The notes beneath the pieces were generated by a model. That model saw only the letters and a list, made by a program, of their open reading frames with translations, searched no databases and was not told where the DNA came from. This document shows, in pieces, positions 43,344-51,346 of a stretch of DNA of 64,000 nt; the stretch's first letter is position 1; every line of letters begins with the position of its first letter. Both the position numbers and the translations under genes were made by a program. The stretch comes from Bradyrhizobium diazoefficiens (GTDB taxonomy: Bacteria > Pseudomonadota > Alphaproteobacteria > Rhizobiales > Xanthobacteraceae), in the NCBI RefSeq assembly GCF_016599855.1, contig NZ_CP067041.1:5518001-5582000 (forward strand), written 5' to 3'.

Positions 43344-43640
43344 ATGGCACGTACAGCATGGAAGCGGCCCGGCTCGCCGATCGGCAAGAAGGGACCCCGC
43401 AAAGCCAACCCGTCATACATGCGCCGTTCGCGTCAGCCGTGGTCGACAGCAGATGTCAGGATGCTGCGGCAGCTGGCGAAGGGCAATACGCCCACCGGCG
43501 TCATGAGCATCAAGCTTCAACGTCCGATCGCGGCGATCCGCAGCAAGGCGCAGCGCGAAGGCATCTCGCTGAAGCCGGTCAATCGATCGCCCTATAACCG
43601 GCGGGCGGCCAAGACGCGCGCGACGAAGGGGCGGCGCTGA
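43344..43640 (+). CDS. Small basic SANT/HTH-like hypothetical protein
   Basis: A 98-residue, strongly basic protein (MARTAWKRPGSPIGKKGPRK). The central part QPWSTADVRMLRQLAKGNTP and AAIRSKAQREGISL resembles a short SANT-like helix-turn-helix found in rhizobial hypothetical proteins, followed by a basic tail. It may bind DNA. It stands alone between the amidohydrolase and the DUF72 gene with an AGGAGAATCAAC ribosome site. Confidence 0.68.
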   Translation: MARTAWKRPGSPIGKKGPRKANPSYMRRSRQPWSTADVRMLRQLAKGNTPTGVMSIKLQRPIAAIRSKAQREGISLKPVNRSPYNRRAAKTRATKGRR

Positions 43641-43646
43641 CCGAGC

Positions 43647-43677
43647 GAGCCCGGCTTCCCACCGCGAGGCCGGGCTC
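43647..43677 (+). terminator. Hairpin after the SANT-like gene
   Basis: GAGCCCGGC (43647-43655) and GCCGGGCTC (43669-43677) form a 9-bp stem with a 13-nt loop directly after the stop codon, with no T-run. Probably a transcription end or pause before the DUF72 gene. Confidence 0.45.
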
Positions 43678-43711
43678 CGCATGTGACCGCGACCAAGGAT
43701 GGCTTCCGAAA

Positions 43712-44434
43712 ATGGCGCGCGTTCTGATTGGCACGTCGGGCTGGCATTACGATTCCTGGCGCGGTCCTTTCTTTCCTGAAGGTCTGCCGCTGAAGCAGCA
43801 GCTTCGCTACTACGCCAGTCAGTTCGAGACCACCGAGCTGAACGGTGTGTTCTATCGGACGCCGACACCGGAAGCGGTCGAGGCATGGCGAGAACAGACC
43901 GGCGGCGATTTCGTCTTCGCCTGGAAGGCGTCCAAATTCATCACGCATTGGAAACGGCTGACCGACCGTTCTCAAAACAGCCTCGAGCTGCTGGAGGATC
44001 GCTTTTCAGTCCTGCGCGGAAAGGGAGGGCCCATCCTGTTCCAGCTGCCACCTCAATTCGAGGCCAACGCCGACAGGCTCGCCTCCTTCTTCAAGCTGCT
44101 TTCGAGCAAACGCCGCTACAGTTTCGAGTTTCGTCATCCGAGCTGGTATCAACCCCGCATCCTGCGGATGCTGGCTGACGAAAACATCTCGCTCTGCCTG
44201 TCGGACCACCACGATGCGCCGGCCCCGTGGAAACGCACGGCGGACTTCGTCTATGTGCGCGGACACGGTCCGAGCGGGCGGTATCACGGCCATTATACCC
44301 GGCCGACGCTGACACAATGGGCGCGGCGCATCAAATCGTGGAAGCGGCAAGGCTGCGACGTCTATGTCTATTTCGACAACGACCAGAAAAGCGCGGCCCC
44401 CGCCGACGCGCTAAAGCTGAAGGCGCTGCTCTAG
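43712..44434 (+). CDS. DUF72-family TIM-barrel protein
   Basis: A 240-residue protein of the DUF72 family. Conserved parts are IGTSGWHYDSWRGPFFPEGL at the N-terminus, FYRTPTPEAVEAWREQTGGD, FQLPPQFEANADRLASFFKL, and a final YVYFDNDQKSAAPADALKLK. The fold is a TIM barrel; the biochemical role is not established. It is a single gene, with its own ATG shortly after the hairpin. Confidence 0.9.
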   Translation: MARVLIGTSGWHYDSWRGPFFPEGLPLKQQLRYYASQFETTELNGVFYRTPTPEAVEAWREQTGGDFVFAWKASKFITHWKRLTDRSQNSLELLEDRFSVLRGKGGPILFQLPPQFEANADRLASFFKLLSSKRRYSFEFRHPSWYQPRILRMLADENISLCLSDHHDAPAPWKRTADFVYVRGHGPSGRYHGHYTRPTLTQWARRIKSWKRQGCDVYVYFDNDQKSAAPADALKLKALL

Positions 44435-44443
44435 CGCGCGAGG

Positions 44444-44686
44444 CTAGGGCCCGCCGGCGACCGAGCCTGCGATCACCATGACAAGATCGGCAAGGTCGAT
44501 CTTGCCATTGACGACCAACTCCTCCGGGGAGCCTTCGACCTTCAGCAATTGCGGCCGGTTGGCTGCCTGACGCTTGAGTTCGCCGATAATGGCTTCCTTG
44601 AGCTTCTCCTCCAGCATCAGCGTATCCTCAGGCAGCCACGGCGCGGCAGGATTCGGCGCACGAGCGACATATGGCGACGCATTCAT
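44444..44686 (-). CDS. Small helical hypothetical protein downstream of the copper-binding-type protein
   Basis: An 80-residue product containing MLEEKLKEAIIGELKRQAAN and a hydrophobic C-terminus (KIDLADLVMVIAGSVAGGP). Its 5' end overlaps the 3' end of the upstream Cys-rich gene by about 60 bp in another frame, if the ATG at 44686 is right. A start at the second Met (MLEEKL) would remove the overlap. No known family is recognised. Confidence 0.5.
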   Translation of the reverse strand: MNASPYVARAPNPAAPWLPEDTLMLEEKLKEAIIGELKRQAANRPQLLKVEGSPEELVVNGKIDLADLVMVIAGSVAGGP

Positions 44687-44957
44687 CCATGCCTCCGATG
44701 CGCTCGCAATCCTGTGAGCATTCCGTGCAAATCTCGGCACATTCGCCGCAGGTGTGCTTATGATGCGGGGTGTTGATCAGCATGAAGTGCGCGGATGTCC
44801 GACACATTTCGGCGCAGGCCATCATCAAACGAAAATGTTTGGCCTCGACATGTTTGCCGCCGGTCTCAAGACAGTGGTTCATCGCCGTGCCGAGGCAAGT
44901 CCGGTAGCAGCTCATGCAGAGCTCGATGCAGCGGGTCATGTCTTCGGTGTACGCCAT
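44628..44957 (-). CDS. Four-helix bundle Cys-rich copper-binding-type protein
   Basis: A 109-residue protein with 13 cysteines in Cys-x3-Cys and Cys-x2-Cys patterns along predicted helices (CIELCMSCYRTC, CAEMCRTSAHF, CGECAEICTECSQDC, CVAICRSCAESC). This matches the DUF326/Csp family of four-helix bundles that store Cu(I) inside the bundle. There is no signal peptide, so it would be cytosolic. It might buffer copper; a SCO-type copper chaperone and the caa3 oxidase genes lie a few kb away. Confidence 0.85.
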   Translation of the reverse strand: MAYTEDMTRCIELCMSCYRTCLGTAMNHCLETGGKHVEAKHFRLMMACAEMCRTSAHFMLINTPHHKHTCGECAEICTECSQDCERIGGMDECVAICRSCAESCRAVAA

Positions 44958-45041
44958 TTTCGTCCTCCAATGGCTGTCGCCTTCTCACCGTCAAAACGAG
45001 GAGGCACGCTTCGTTCCAGGCTTTCTGGTCGATCGAACGCG

Positions 45042-46118
45042 TCATTTGGGAATCGGTTCTTGAAGGCCAGCATCCGGTTCCTGCAGCTGTCCGCTCCGGG
45101 CGAGCCGGACGGCCTTGCCGAGCGCACGCGCCACATTCAATACTTCCCGCTGAAACTTGCTGTCTTCATCGAGTTCGCGATGAGAGGTCGCGTATGGCTC
45201 CATGTAGCCGACGTAGCTGTCGAGCTCGCCGAAGCGGCCCGCCGAGATCAGGTGCATGTCGGTCAGCCAATCGGACAGAGCCCGGCGCACACCCTCGGCT
45301 CCGACGCTGTCGCCGTGAACGATCAGCCCGAAATGCCGGCCAGCGAGATGACGCGGGTACGACCAACCTTTCAACTCGATCGCCTTGGCTTCAGCCGCCT
45401 TCTTGCCGTGGGTCGATGTCGGGTCCGGGTTGCCCCCGTCGGCGCAGACCAGGCGGTCCATCATCGCTTTGAGGCCGCCCGGGACGTGATACCAGTTCAC
45501 CGGCGTCACGATCAGGATGCCGTGAGCTGCGACCCAGAGCGGATAGATCTCGTTCATCCAGTCGCTGGTCTGGCCGAGCGAGTAGTTCGGATAGCAGCTG
45601 CACGGCCAGTGGCAGAGCGGCATCGCGGTGGCGACGCACGATTTGCAGGGATGAATAGTCTTTCCAAATTCGGACGTGAGGCGCGAGAGGTCAAGGATGT
45701 CGACGGCAAATCCCATTTCGATGAACACAGGCTCGGCCAGCTTGACCATGCGCCAGGTCTTGGACATCTCCCCGGGACAGGTGTGCTCGCTGCGGGCGGA
45801 GCCGTTGACGATGAGAATGCGCGGGGTCGCGTTGGCATCGTCGTGCCGCCGCTGCGCATCCAACACCGCAGCGCGGGCGTCCAGCCAATCGACGGCCAGA
45901 TCGTAATCCGGGTCGGCGAAGCCGGCGCCCGCCTTCCGCGTCAACGGTGCTTTGCGTGAATTGCTGTAGGCGTCCCAGGCGGCGCCGATGATCGCGTCGA
46001 GCTCGCGCTGGAGCTGCGCGAAGGCGGGATCAACGAACTCGCTTCTATAACGGCGTTCGAATTCAGCACGCGACAGCTTGACCGGCGGCATCCCCTTGCG
46101 AACGTCGGGTTCCGTCAT
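45042..46118 (-). CDS. NAD(P)H-dependent FMN reductase/flavodoxin-fold protein with N-terminal extension
   Basis: A 358-residue protein. The C-terminal two-thirds are a flavodoxin-like domain: RILIVNGSARSEHTCPGEMS for the phosphate loop, HGILIVTPVNWYHVPGGLKA for the flavin site. About 100 residues precede it (VKLSRAEFERRYRSEFVDPA ...), an extension not found in ordinary NADPH:FMN reductases. A Cys-rich segment, HPCKSCVATAMPLCHWPCSC, lies in the middle and might bind a metal or form disulfides. The cellular role is unknown; quinone or aromatic reduction is possible. Confidence 0.78.
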   Translation of the reverse strand: MTEPDVRKGMPPVKLSRAEFERRYRSEFVDPAFAQLQRELDAIIGAAWDAYSNSRKAPLTRKAGAGFADPDYDLAVDWLDARAAVLDAQRRHDDANATPRILIVNGSARSEHTCPGEMSKTWRMVKLAEPVFIEMGFAVDILDLSRLTSEFGKTIHPCKSCVATAMPLCHWPCSCYPNYSLGQTSDWMNEIYPLWVAAHGILIVTPVNWYHVPGGLKAMMDRLVCADGGNPDPTSTHGKKAAEAKAIELKGWSYPRHLAGRHFGLIVHGDSVGAEGVRRALSDWLTDMHLISAGRFGELDSYVGYMEPYATSHRELDEDSKFQREVLNVARALGKAVRLARSGQLQEPDAGLQEPIPK

Positions 46119-46208
46119 GCTGGGTCCTCATCAGTGGGTGCAATCCCACCAACCCGGGATTTCTCGTCCGGTTCCTGACAGAAGGGTCTCGCGTTTGCGC
46201 TGCGCAAG

Positions 46209-46817
46209 CTATTCGCGCCAACGCTCGGCCAATTCCTCCGACGTCACCAGATCCACCTGACCGTGGAAGCGCGTTCGGTACATCGTCATCAGTGCATCGT
46301 GACCGACATCCGACGAGCTGCACACCGCGTCCTCCACAAGGACGACCCTGAAGCCGAGATCGACGGCGCTCAGCACCGTCGAGAGCACGCAAACGTCCGT
46401 CTCCGCGCCTGATATCACCACCGTCCCAATGCCGAGCTCAACCAGCAGGCTTGCCAAGGCGGGATTGCTGAACGCCGAGTAGGCCGGCTTGTCGATGATA
46501 CGCAGCGGAGGCACGTAACGTGCCAGCGCCGGCACGAGCTCAAGCGCGGACGGCGGAAGATGATCGCGGGTCGCCTGATGCCAACGCCGAAAATAGTGTT
46601 GCCACTGACCGGGACGGTCTTCCGGGGTTTTTGGCGTAATGAAGCGCGTGAAGATCGTCCGCGGCTGATGGCGCGAGACCATCTCGACGATCGTCGGCAG
46701 CACCCGCTCCATCCAGGGCGTTTGCCAGAGACCGCCGGGAGCGAAGATGTTTTGCATATCGATGCAGAGATGGACTGCGTCCCGGATTTCGGCAACATCC
46801 GATTTTTTGTCGCTCAT
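46209..46817 (-). CDS. Isochorismatase-family cysteine hydrolase
   Basis: A 202-residue alpha/beta hydrolase. The catalytic triad is visible as Asp in LCIDMQNIFAPGG, Lys in IIDKPAYSAFSN and Cys in ISGAETDVCVLSTVLSAVDL. Members hydrolyse amides or vinyl ethers (nicotinamidase, biuret hydrolase, isochorismatase and others); the substrate cannot be told. ATG 46817 (MSDKKSDVAEIRDAVH) is preferred over more upstream starts. Confidence 0.87.
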   Translation of the reverse strand: MSDKKSDVAEIRDAVHLCIDMQNIFAPGGLWQTPWMERVLPTIVEMVSRHQPRTIFTRFITPKTPEDRPGQWQHYFRRWHQATRDHLPPSALELVPALARYVPPLRIIDKPAYSAFSNPALASLLVELGIGTVVISGAETDVCVLSTVLSAVDLGFRVVLVEDAVCSSSDVGHDALMTMYRTRFHGQVDLVTSEELAERWRE

Positions 46818-47059
46818 CGTCCTCCACCGTCGGCGGCCGCACCTTGTGCGCGCGTTTTCGCATCCAGCACTAGGAACATGCGCAATGACGAGGCGTTCCA
46901 AACCCGCCATTGCGGAAGGAGATATCCGATATGGGCATCTTGGCTCCAGCTTTGCCCGAGCTGGAGCCATCTATTGTGCTCGCCCGCGCGGGCCCATTTG
47001 GAACCATCGTCGGTTGTGCATGTTCGTTGCAGGGATGACCCGGGATCCAGGGGCGCATT

Positions 47060-47899
47060 TTGCCGATCCAGTGCTCGATCGAAACATCCGGGAGGCGAAC
47101 CTGCAGGCAGCTCTGGGGGTGGATCATTACACTTTGCGCCTGCCTGGCGATCTCATTGCCGGCGCGCGCTGCCGTCCCCGCATCGGCGCTTGATCAAGTC
47201 GGCCTCGTTCCACGCGTCAATGAGCTGCTTCCTTTGCAGCTCCCGATGACCGACGTGAGCGATCGCACCGCGCCGTTGCAAAGCTGGCTTGGAGGCGTCC
47301 CCACGATCTGGATCCTGGCCGATTACACCTGCGAAACACTCTGCGGACCGGCGATTTCGATTGCTTCCAACGCGCTGGCCGACACCGGCTTGAGCGCCGG
47401 TCAGGACTTCCGGCTGATCGTCGTCGGCTTCGATCCCAAGGACGGCTCGGCTCAGGCACTGGCGATGAAAAGCGAGCAGGTGAGCCCAAGGGGCGGCCTG
47501 CCCGAGCAGAGCTATTTTCTGCGTGCAGACGCCGGCGATTTGAGCACGCTGATCGACGCGTTCGGAGTTCGGACGGTCTATGATCGCGAGCATGACCAGT
47601 TCGCGCACCCCGCGGCCGCCTTCGTCGTCACGCCTGAGGGGAGGATTTCGCGGGCCCTCTCCGCTCTGTCGGTCGATGCCGCGAGCCTGCGTCTTGCGCT
47701 GGTTGAGGCGGGCCAGGGGCGCGTCGGACGCTGGACCGATCAGGTTCACCTGCTCTGTTATGGCTTCGACCCCGCAAGCGGCGCCTATACGCTGGCGGCG
47801 CGCCGGCTGCTGCTTGCCGGCACTTCGATAACCGTCATTGTCCTTGCCCTGCTGATCGGGCTTCTCTTTCGTCGCGAGCTCGCGGCCAGGCAGCAGTGA
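47060..47899 (+). CDS. SCO1/SenC-like copper chaperone with C-terminal membrane anchor
   Basis: About 279 residues: an N-terminal hydrophobic segment (WGWIITLCACLAISLPARA), a thioredoxin-fold domain with the copper-binding CETLCG (Cys-x3-Cys) and a later His in YDREHDQFAHPAA, and a C-terminal transmembrane helix (TSITVIVLALLIGLLFRREL). SCO proteins deliver copper to the CuA site of cytochrome oxidase subunit II, which fits the caa3 oxidase genes at 55-59 kb. The start is uncertain: only TTG 47060 is available in frame. Its 3' end overlaps the convergent actF by 65 bp. Confidence 0.8.
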   Translation: MPIQCSIETSGRRTCRQLWGWIITLCACLAISLPARAAVPASALDQVGLVPRVNELLPLQLPMTDVSDRTAPLQSWLGGVPTIWILADYTCETLCGPAISIASNALADTGLSAGQDFRLIVVGFDPKDGSAQALAMKSEQVSPRGGLPEQSYFLRADAGDLSTLIDAFGVRTVYDREHDQFAHPAAAFVVTPEGRISRALSALSVDAASLRLALVEAGQGRVGRWTDQVHLLCYGFDPASGAYTLAARRLLLAGTSITVIVLALLIGLLFRRELAARQQ

Positions 47900-48947
47900 T
47901 CGGCACCGTCTCCTCTCGTACCCTCGCCAAGGCCGCGTCGAACGCCAGCCACAGCGCCAAACCGAGGAAGAGCCCGGCGGCAATCAGCATGACGGCGGTC
48001 GTTGCGGAGGATAGCCCGTGAATGGCTGGAAGGATAAGGATCGCCGATTCCAGCCCCCGCATCGCCAGCGTCAATGCGCACAGGGCCAGCAGCCAGCGCG
48101 GATCGGATCGCACCCTGGTGCTGAGCATCGCGCAGAACGGGAATACGAACTGTCCGAAAGAAAGCACCGCCAGCGCGAATTGCCAGCCGTTCTCCGATCG
48201 CGCAATATACCAGGTGACCTCCTTTGGGACATTGCCCGACCAGATGACGATATATTGCATGGCGTGGAGGTAGCACCACAGCAGCAGCACCGAGAGCAGC
48301 AGGCCGCTATAGCCGCGGCTGGGGCCGATACTCTGTCGCGACAGCAAGCCGGCACCGATGACGAAGGCTGTCCCGTTCATTAGCGTGAAGCTGAGAAAGA
48401 TCAGGCCATAGATCGACGAGTGAAAGTCGGGCTCCAGCGACTCCATCCAGTCGACGCCGGCGAACGACACCAGCAGGGTCCAGAGGATCGACCCAACCGA
48501 TGCCGCACGTACCATCGCCTCGTCATTTCGCCAGGATCGCCGGAGCCATTCCGCGAGCGCGATCCAGAGCGAGAAGTAGATCACGGTCCGCAGCACGAAG
48601 AACCACGGCACGAACCAGTGCGCTCTAAACGGCGGCAATGACGCCGAAACCGCGATAGCGGGATAGATATCCTTCATAAAGAGCAGGACTGGAACGAATG
48701 TCAGCGCGACGACGGGCAGAAGCCCGGTCGCGGCGACGAAGATCGGGTGCAATGCTTCGGTCCAGCGGCGCCGCACCAGATAGCTGGTCATGAAGAGAAT
48801 GAGCGCTCCGATCGGAATTGCGCCCCAGGCGATCCAGGCCACGAGATAGGCCGCAACGGTCGATCGGGCGTCGACGACAAAGCCGGCGATCAGGACAAGG
48901 CCTGAGATTGCCGCCATCCCCATCTTTGCCTGACTGTGAGCTTTCAC
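47835..48947 (-). CDS. actF: Alternative complex III membrane subunit ActF
   Basis: A 370-residue integral membrane protein with about ten helices. Features of ActF are present: WTEALHPIFVAATGLLPVVA, DWMESLEPDFHSSIYGLIFL and LHAMQYIVIWSGNVPKEVTW, which are the quinol-oxidoreductase type residues of the family. It is the last gene of the leftward actABCDEF operon. It starts at GTG 48947 inside the actE stop codon (GTGA). The C-terminal ~30 residues are charged, and their codons overlap the convergent SCO gene. Confidence 0.9.
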   Translation of the reverse strand: MKAHSQAKMGMAAISGLVLIAGFVVDARSTVAAYLVAWIAWGAIPIGALILFMTSYLVRRRWTEALHPIFVAATGLLPVVALTFVPVLLFMKDIYPAIAVSASLPPFRAHWFVPWFFVLRTVIYFSLWIALAEWLRRSWRNDEAMVRAASVGSILWTLLVSFAGVDWMESLEPDFHSSIYGLIFLSFTLMNGTAFVIGAGLLSRQSIGPSRGYSGLLLSVLLLWCYLHAMQYIVIWSGNVPKEVTWYIARSENGWQFALAVLSFGQFVFPFCAMLSTRVRSDPRWLLALCALTLAMRGLESAILILPAIHGLSSATTAVMLIAAGLFLGLALWLAFDAALARVREETVPITAAWPRARDEREARSAGQGQ

Positions 48948-49474
48948 GGCGAGCTCTCCAGCCTGGCCCGCTCATCCGCAGGAACGTCGTCGAGCGAGGC
49001 GTGGCGGCTGAGCTGAAGCGCGCGGATATAGGCCACGATCGCCCAGCGATCCGCCGGCGGCACGCGTGCAGCGTAGGAATACATCGCACCATAGCCATTG
49101 GTGATGACGTCGAAGAAGTGCTGATCGTCGGCGGCAAGCAGCCGCTCGTCGTGATAGCTCGTCGGGCGCGGCATGCCGCGTTGCACGACGATACCGGTGC
49201 CGTCGCCACCGGCACCATGGCATGGCGAACAGAAGATGCCAAAACGCTGCCGTCCTCTCGCCAGCAGCTCGGGCGTGAGCCGCGGTCTGGTGGCAGCGGC
49301 CTTCTCCCGTTCGAGATCGTCTCGGGCAATTGTGTTAGCTGGCGGCCGGCGCAGCACGCTGCCGCGGAACAGTGGCGCTCTTGAATATTCACTGTAGCGT
49401 GGCTGCTCGTCCATGTTCTGGTCGCAAGCGGCCAGCAAGCCGGCGAATGCAATGATGATCGCGAACCTGGTCAT
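48944..49474 (-). CDS. actE: Alternative complex III monoheme cytochrome c subunit ActE
   Basis: A 176-residue lipoprotein-type cytochrome c. The N-terminal signal ends in a lipobox (FAGLLAACDQN), and the single haem motif is CSPCH in FGIFCSPCHGAGGDGTG. It passes electrons from the quinol-oxidising complex to the terminal oxidase. Start and stop codons overlap those of actD and actF by 4 bp each. Confidence 0.92.
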   Translation of the reverse strand: MTRFAIIIAFAGLLAACDQNMDEQPRYSEYSRAPLFRGSVLRRPPANTIARDDLEREKAAATRPRLTPELLARGRQRFGIFCSPCHGAGGDGTGIVVQRGMPRPTSYHDERLLAADDQHFFDVITNGYGAMYSYAARVPPADRWAIVAYIRALQLSRHASLDDVPADERARLESSP

Positions 49475-50001
49475 CTCGGGATAAGCTCGACCGAAAGCGC
49501 GCCTGCCTCCGTCAGGAACGCGCGCGTATCTCGTTCGTCGAACAGCGCGTCCTGCGCGTTCACGCAGAGGAAGAACCGGTCCCTGCTGGCGCGGTGAAAT
49601 CGCCGGGCACCGAACACGGGATAGTTGAGCCGCGGAAGCCCATTCTGCCAGAGCATCGCGACCAGCATGGCGAGCGCAGAGAACAGGATGGTGAGCTCGA
49701 ACGTCACGACCGCGAAAGCCGAGATCGCGTAGATCGGACGCCCACCGACATTGAGGGGATAATCGTAATTGACGTAGAATTGCATGAAAAGCGCGGCGCC
49801 GGCACCGGCGATTGCTCCGCCGAGGCCAACGAAGGAAACCGTGGCCCGTGGAAGGCGAAGGACACGGTCGAGCCCCTCGACTGGAAACGGCGTAAAGGCG
49901 TCAAGATCGCGGTAGCCCGCCTCTCTCGCCTGACGCGTTGCCGCCAGCAGGTCTTCAGGACTTTCAAACTCCGCGAGTACGCCGTAGAGCTGCTCAGCCA
50001 T
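49471..50001 (-). CDS. actD: Alternative complex III subunit ActD (DUF3341)
   Basis: A 176-residue protein with two transmembrane helices (about residues 58-82, VSFVGLGGAIAGAGAALFMQ, and 93-122, AISAFAVVTFELTILFSALA) and a cytoplasmic start MAEQLYGVLAEFESPEDLLA. This is the DUF3341/ActD signature. It overlaps actC by 8 bp and actE by 4 bp. Confidence 0.92.
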   Translation of the reverse strand: MAEQLYGVLAEFESPEDLLAATRQAREAGYRDLDAFTPFPVEGLDRVLRLPRATVSFVGLGGAIAGAGAALFMQFYVNYDYPLNVGGRPIYAISAFAVVTFELTILFSALAMLVAMLWQNGLPRLNYPVFGARRFHRASRDRFFLCVNAQDALFDERDTRAFLTEAGALSVELIPR

Positions 50002-51346
50002 GTTGCTCCTCCTTTTCTTCGTGGAGAAGCTCCTTGCTCTCGAAAATCGAGATCATGGGGATCAGACGGATGGCGATGAGGAAAGGCACGAGAAAGAGCC
50101 CGATCGTTCCAAAATAAGTCGACCAGTCCCAGAAGCTGGGGGTGAAATGGCTCCAGGATGAGACCAGGAAGTCGCGATAGAGACTGGTGACCAGGATCAT
50201 GTAGCGCTCCAGCCACATCCCGATCGCGACCGATACGGAGACCAGCAGCAGCGTCCATCCAGTCCGCCGCACGACGCGCCACCACAGCGCCTGGAGCGGA
50301 ATGAAATTGAAGATGACCGCGCCCCAATAGGTCCACGCGTAGGCGCCGGCGAAGCGGTCGGCCAGCGTCTGAAGCTCATGGTCCTCACCTGAATAGAGCG
50401 CGTCGAACACTTCAAAGACGTAGCCATAGGCCGTCATCAGCCCGGTCGCGAGCAGGACCTTTCCGAGCAGATCGAGATGATCGTCGGTCACGAGGTTTTG
50501 CAGCCCGAACCAGGAGCGCAGCGCCACGGCGATGATGGAGACGACGGCGAAGCCGGAGAACGCGGCCCCAAGGACGAAATACGGCGGGAAGATCGTCGAA
50601 TGCCAGCCCGGGATCTGTCCCGCGGCGAACAGCAGCGAGACCTCACTATGGACCGACACGACAAGCGGCACCGCAAGTCCGGCCATCAGCCGATACGCCT
50701 GCGACCAGCGCAGCCAATGCCTGGCCGAGCCGCGCCATCCGAGCGCGGTGATGCCGAAGAAAATCTGCCAGCCGCGCCGAGTCGCCCGATCGCGCGCCGC
50801 CGCAAGATCGGGGATCAGGCCCGTGTACCAAAAAGCGAGCGAGACCGTCAGGTAGGTCATCACCGCCCAGATGTCCCACTCCAAGGGGCTGCGAAATTGC
50901 GGCCACACACCCATGGTCGCGGGATAGGGAAACATCCAATAGACGTACCAGGGCCGCCCGAGATGCAGGATCGGATAGATCCCGGCGCAGATGACGGCGA
51001 ACAAGGTCATCGTCTCGGCGAACCGGTTGAGCGAATTGCGCCACTCGCTGCCGGTCAGGAGCAGAAGCGCCGAGATCAACGTGCCTGCGTGGCCGATGCC
51101 GAGCCACCAGACGTAGTTGTGGATCGCAAATGCCCAATTCACGGGGATGTTGATGCCCCAGATGCCGACGCCGCGGGTGAACAGCTCGACCGCCGAAACC
51201 AGCAGCAACAGCAGGAGCGCGCTCGCGAACAGCATCGCGATCAGCCAGCGTCGCTCCGCCGGGAAATGCAGGGGAATGCCGGTGAGCTGGTCGGCGATGC
51301 CGCCCATGCTCTGGCGCGTCGGCAGGATGTCGGATGGCTCGCTCAT
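49994..51346 (-). CDS. actC: Alternative complex III quinol-binding membrane subunit ActC (NrfD family)
   Basis: A 450-residue NrfD/PsrC-type membrane protein with about ten helices. Characteristic segments are INIPVNWAFAIHNYVWWLGI, GAFAGAYAWTYWGAVIFNFI and VGVWPQFRSPLEWDIWAVMT, typical of ActC. It should bind the quinol and pass electrons to the iron-sulfur subunit ActB. ATG 51346 overlaps the actB stop codon by 4 bp, which picks it over the frame's longer start. Confidence 0.93.
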   Translation of the reverse strand: MSEPSDILPTRQSMGGIADQLTGIPLHFPAERRWLIAMLFASALLLLLLVSAVELFTRGVGIWGINIPVNWAFAIHNYVWWLGIGHAGTLISALLLLTGSEWRNSLNRFAETMTLFAVICAGIYPILHLGRPWYVYWMFPYPATMGVWPQFRSPLEWDIWAVMTYLTVSLAFWYTGLIPDLAAARDRATRRGWQIFFGITALGWRGSARHWLRWSQAYRLMAGLAVPLVVSVHSEVSLLFAAGQIPGWHSTIFPPYFVLGAAFSGFAVVSIIAVALRSWFGLQNLVTDDHLDLLGKVLLATGLMTAYGYVFEVFDALYSGEDHELQTLADRFAGAYAWTYWGAVIFNFIPLQALWWRVVRRTGWTLLLVSVSVAIGMWLERYMILVTSLYRDFLVSSWSHFTPSFWDWSTYFGTIGLFLVPFLIAIRLIPMISIFESKELLHEEKEEQHG

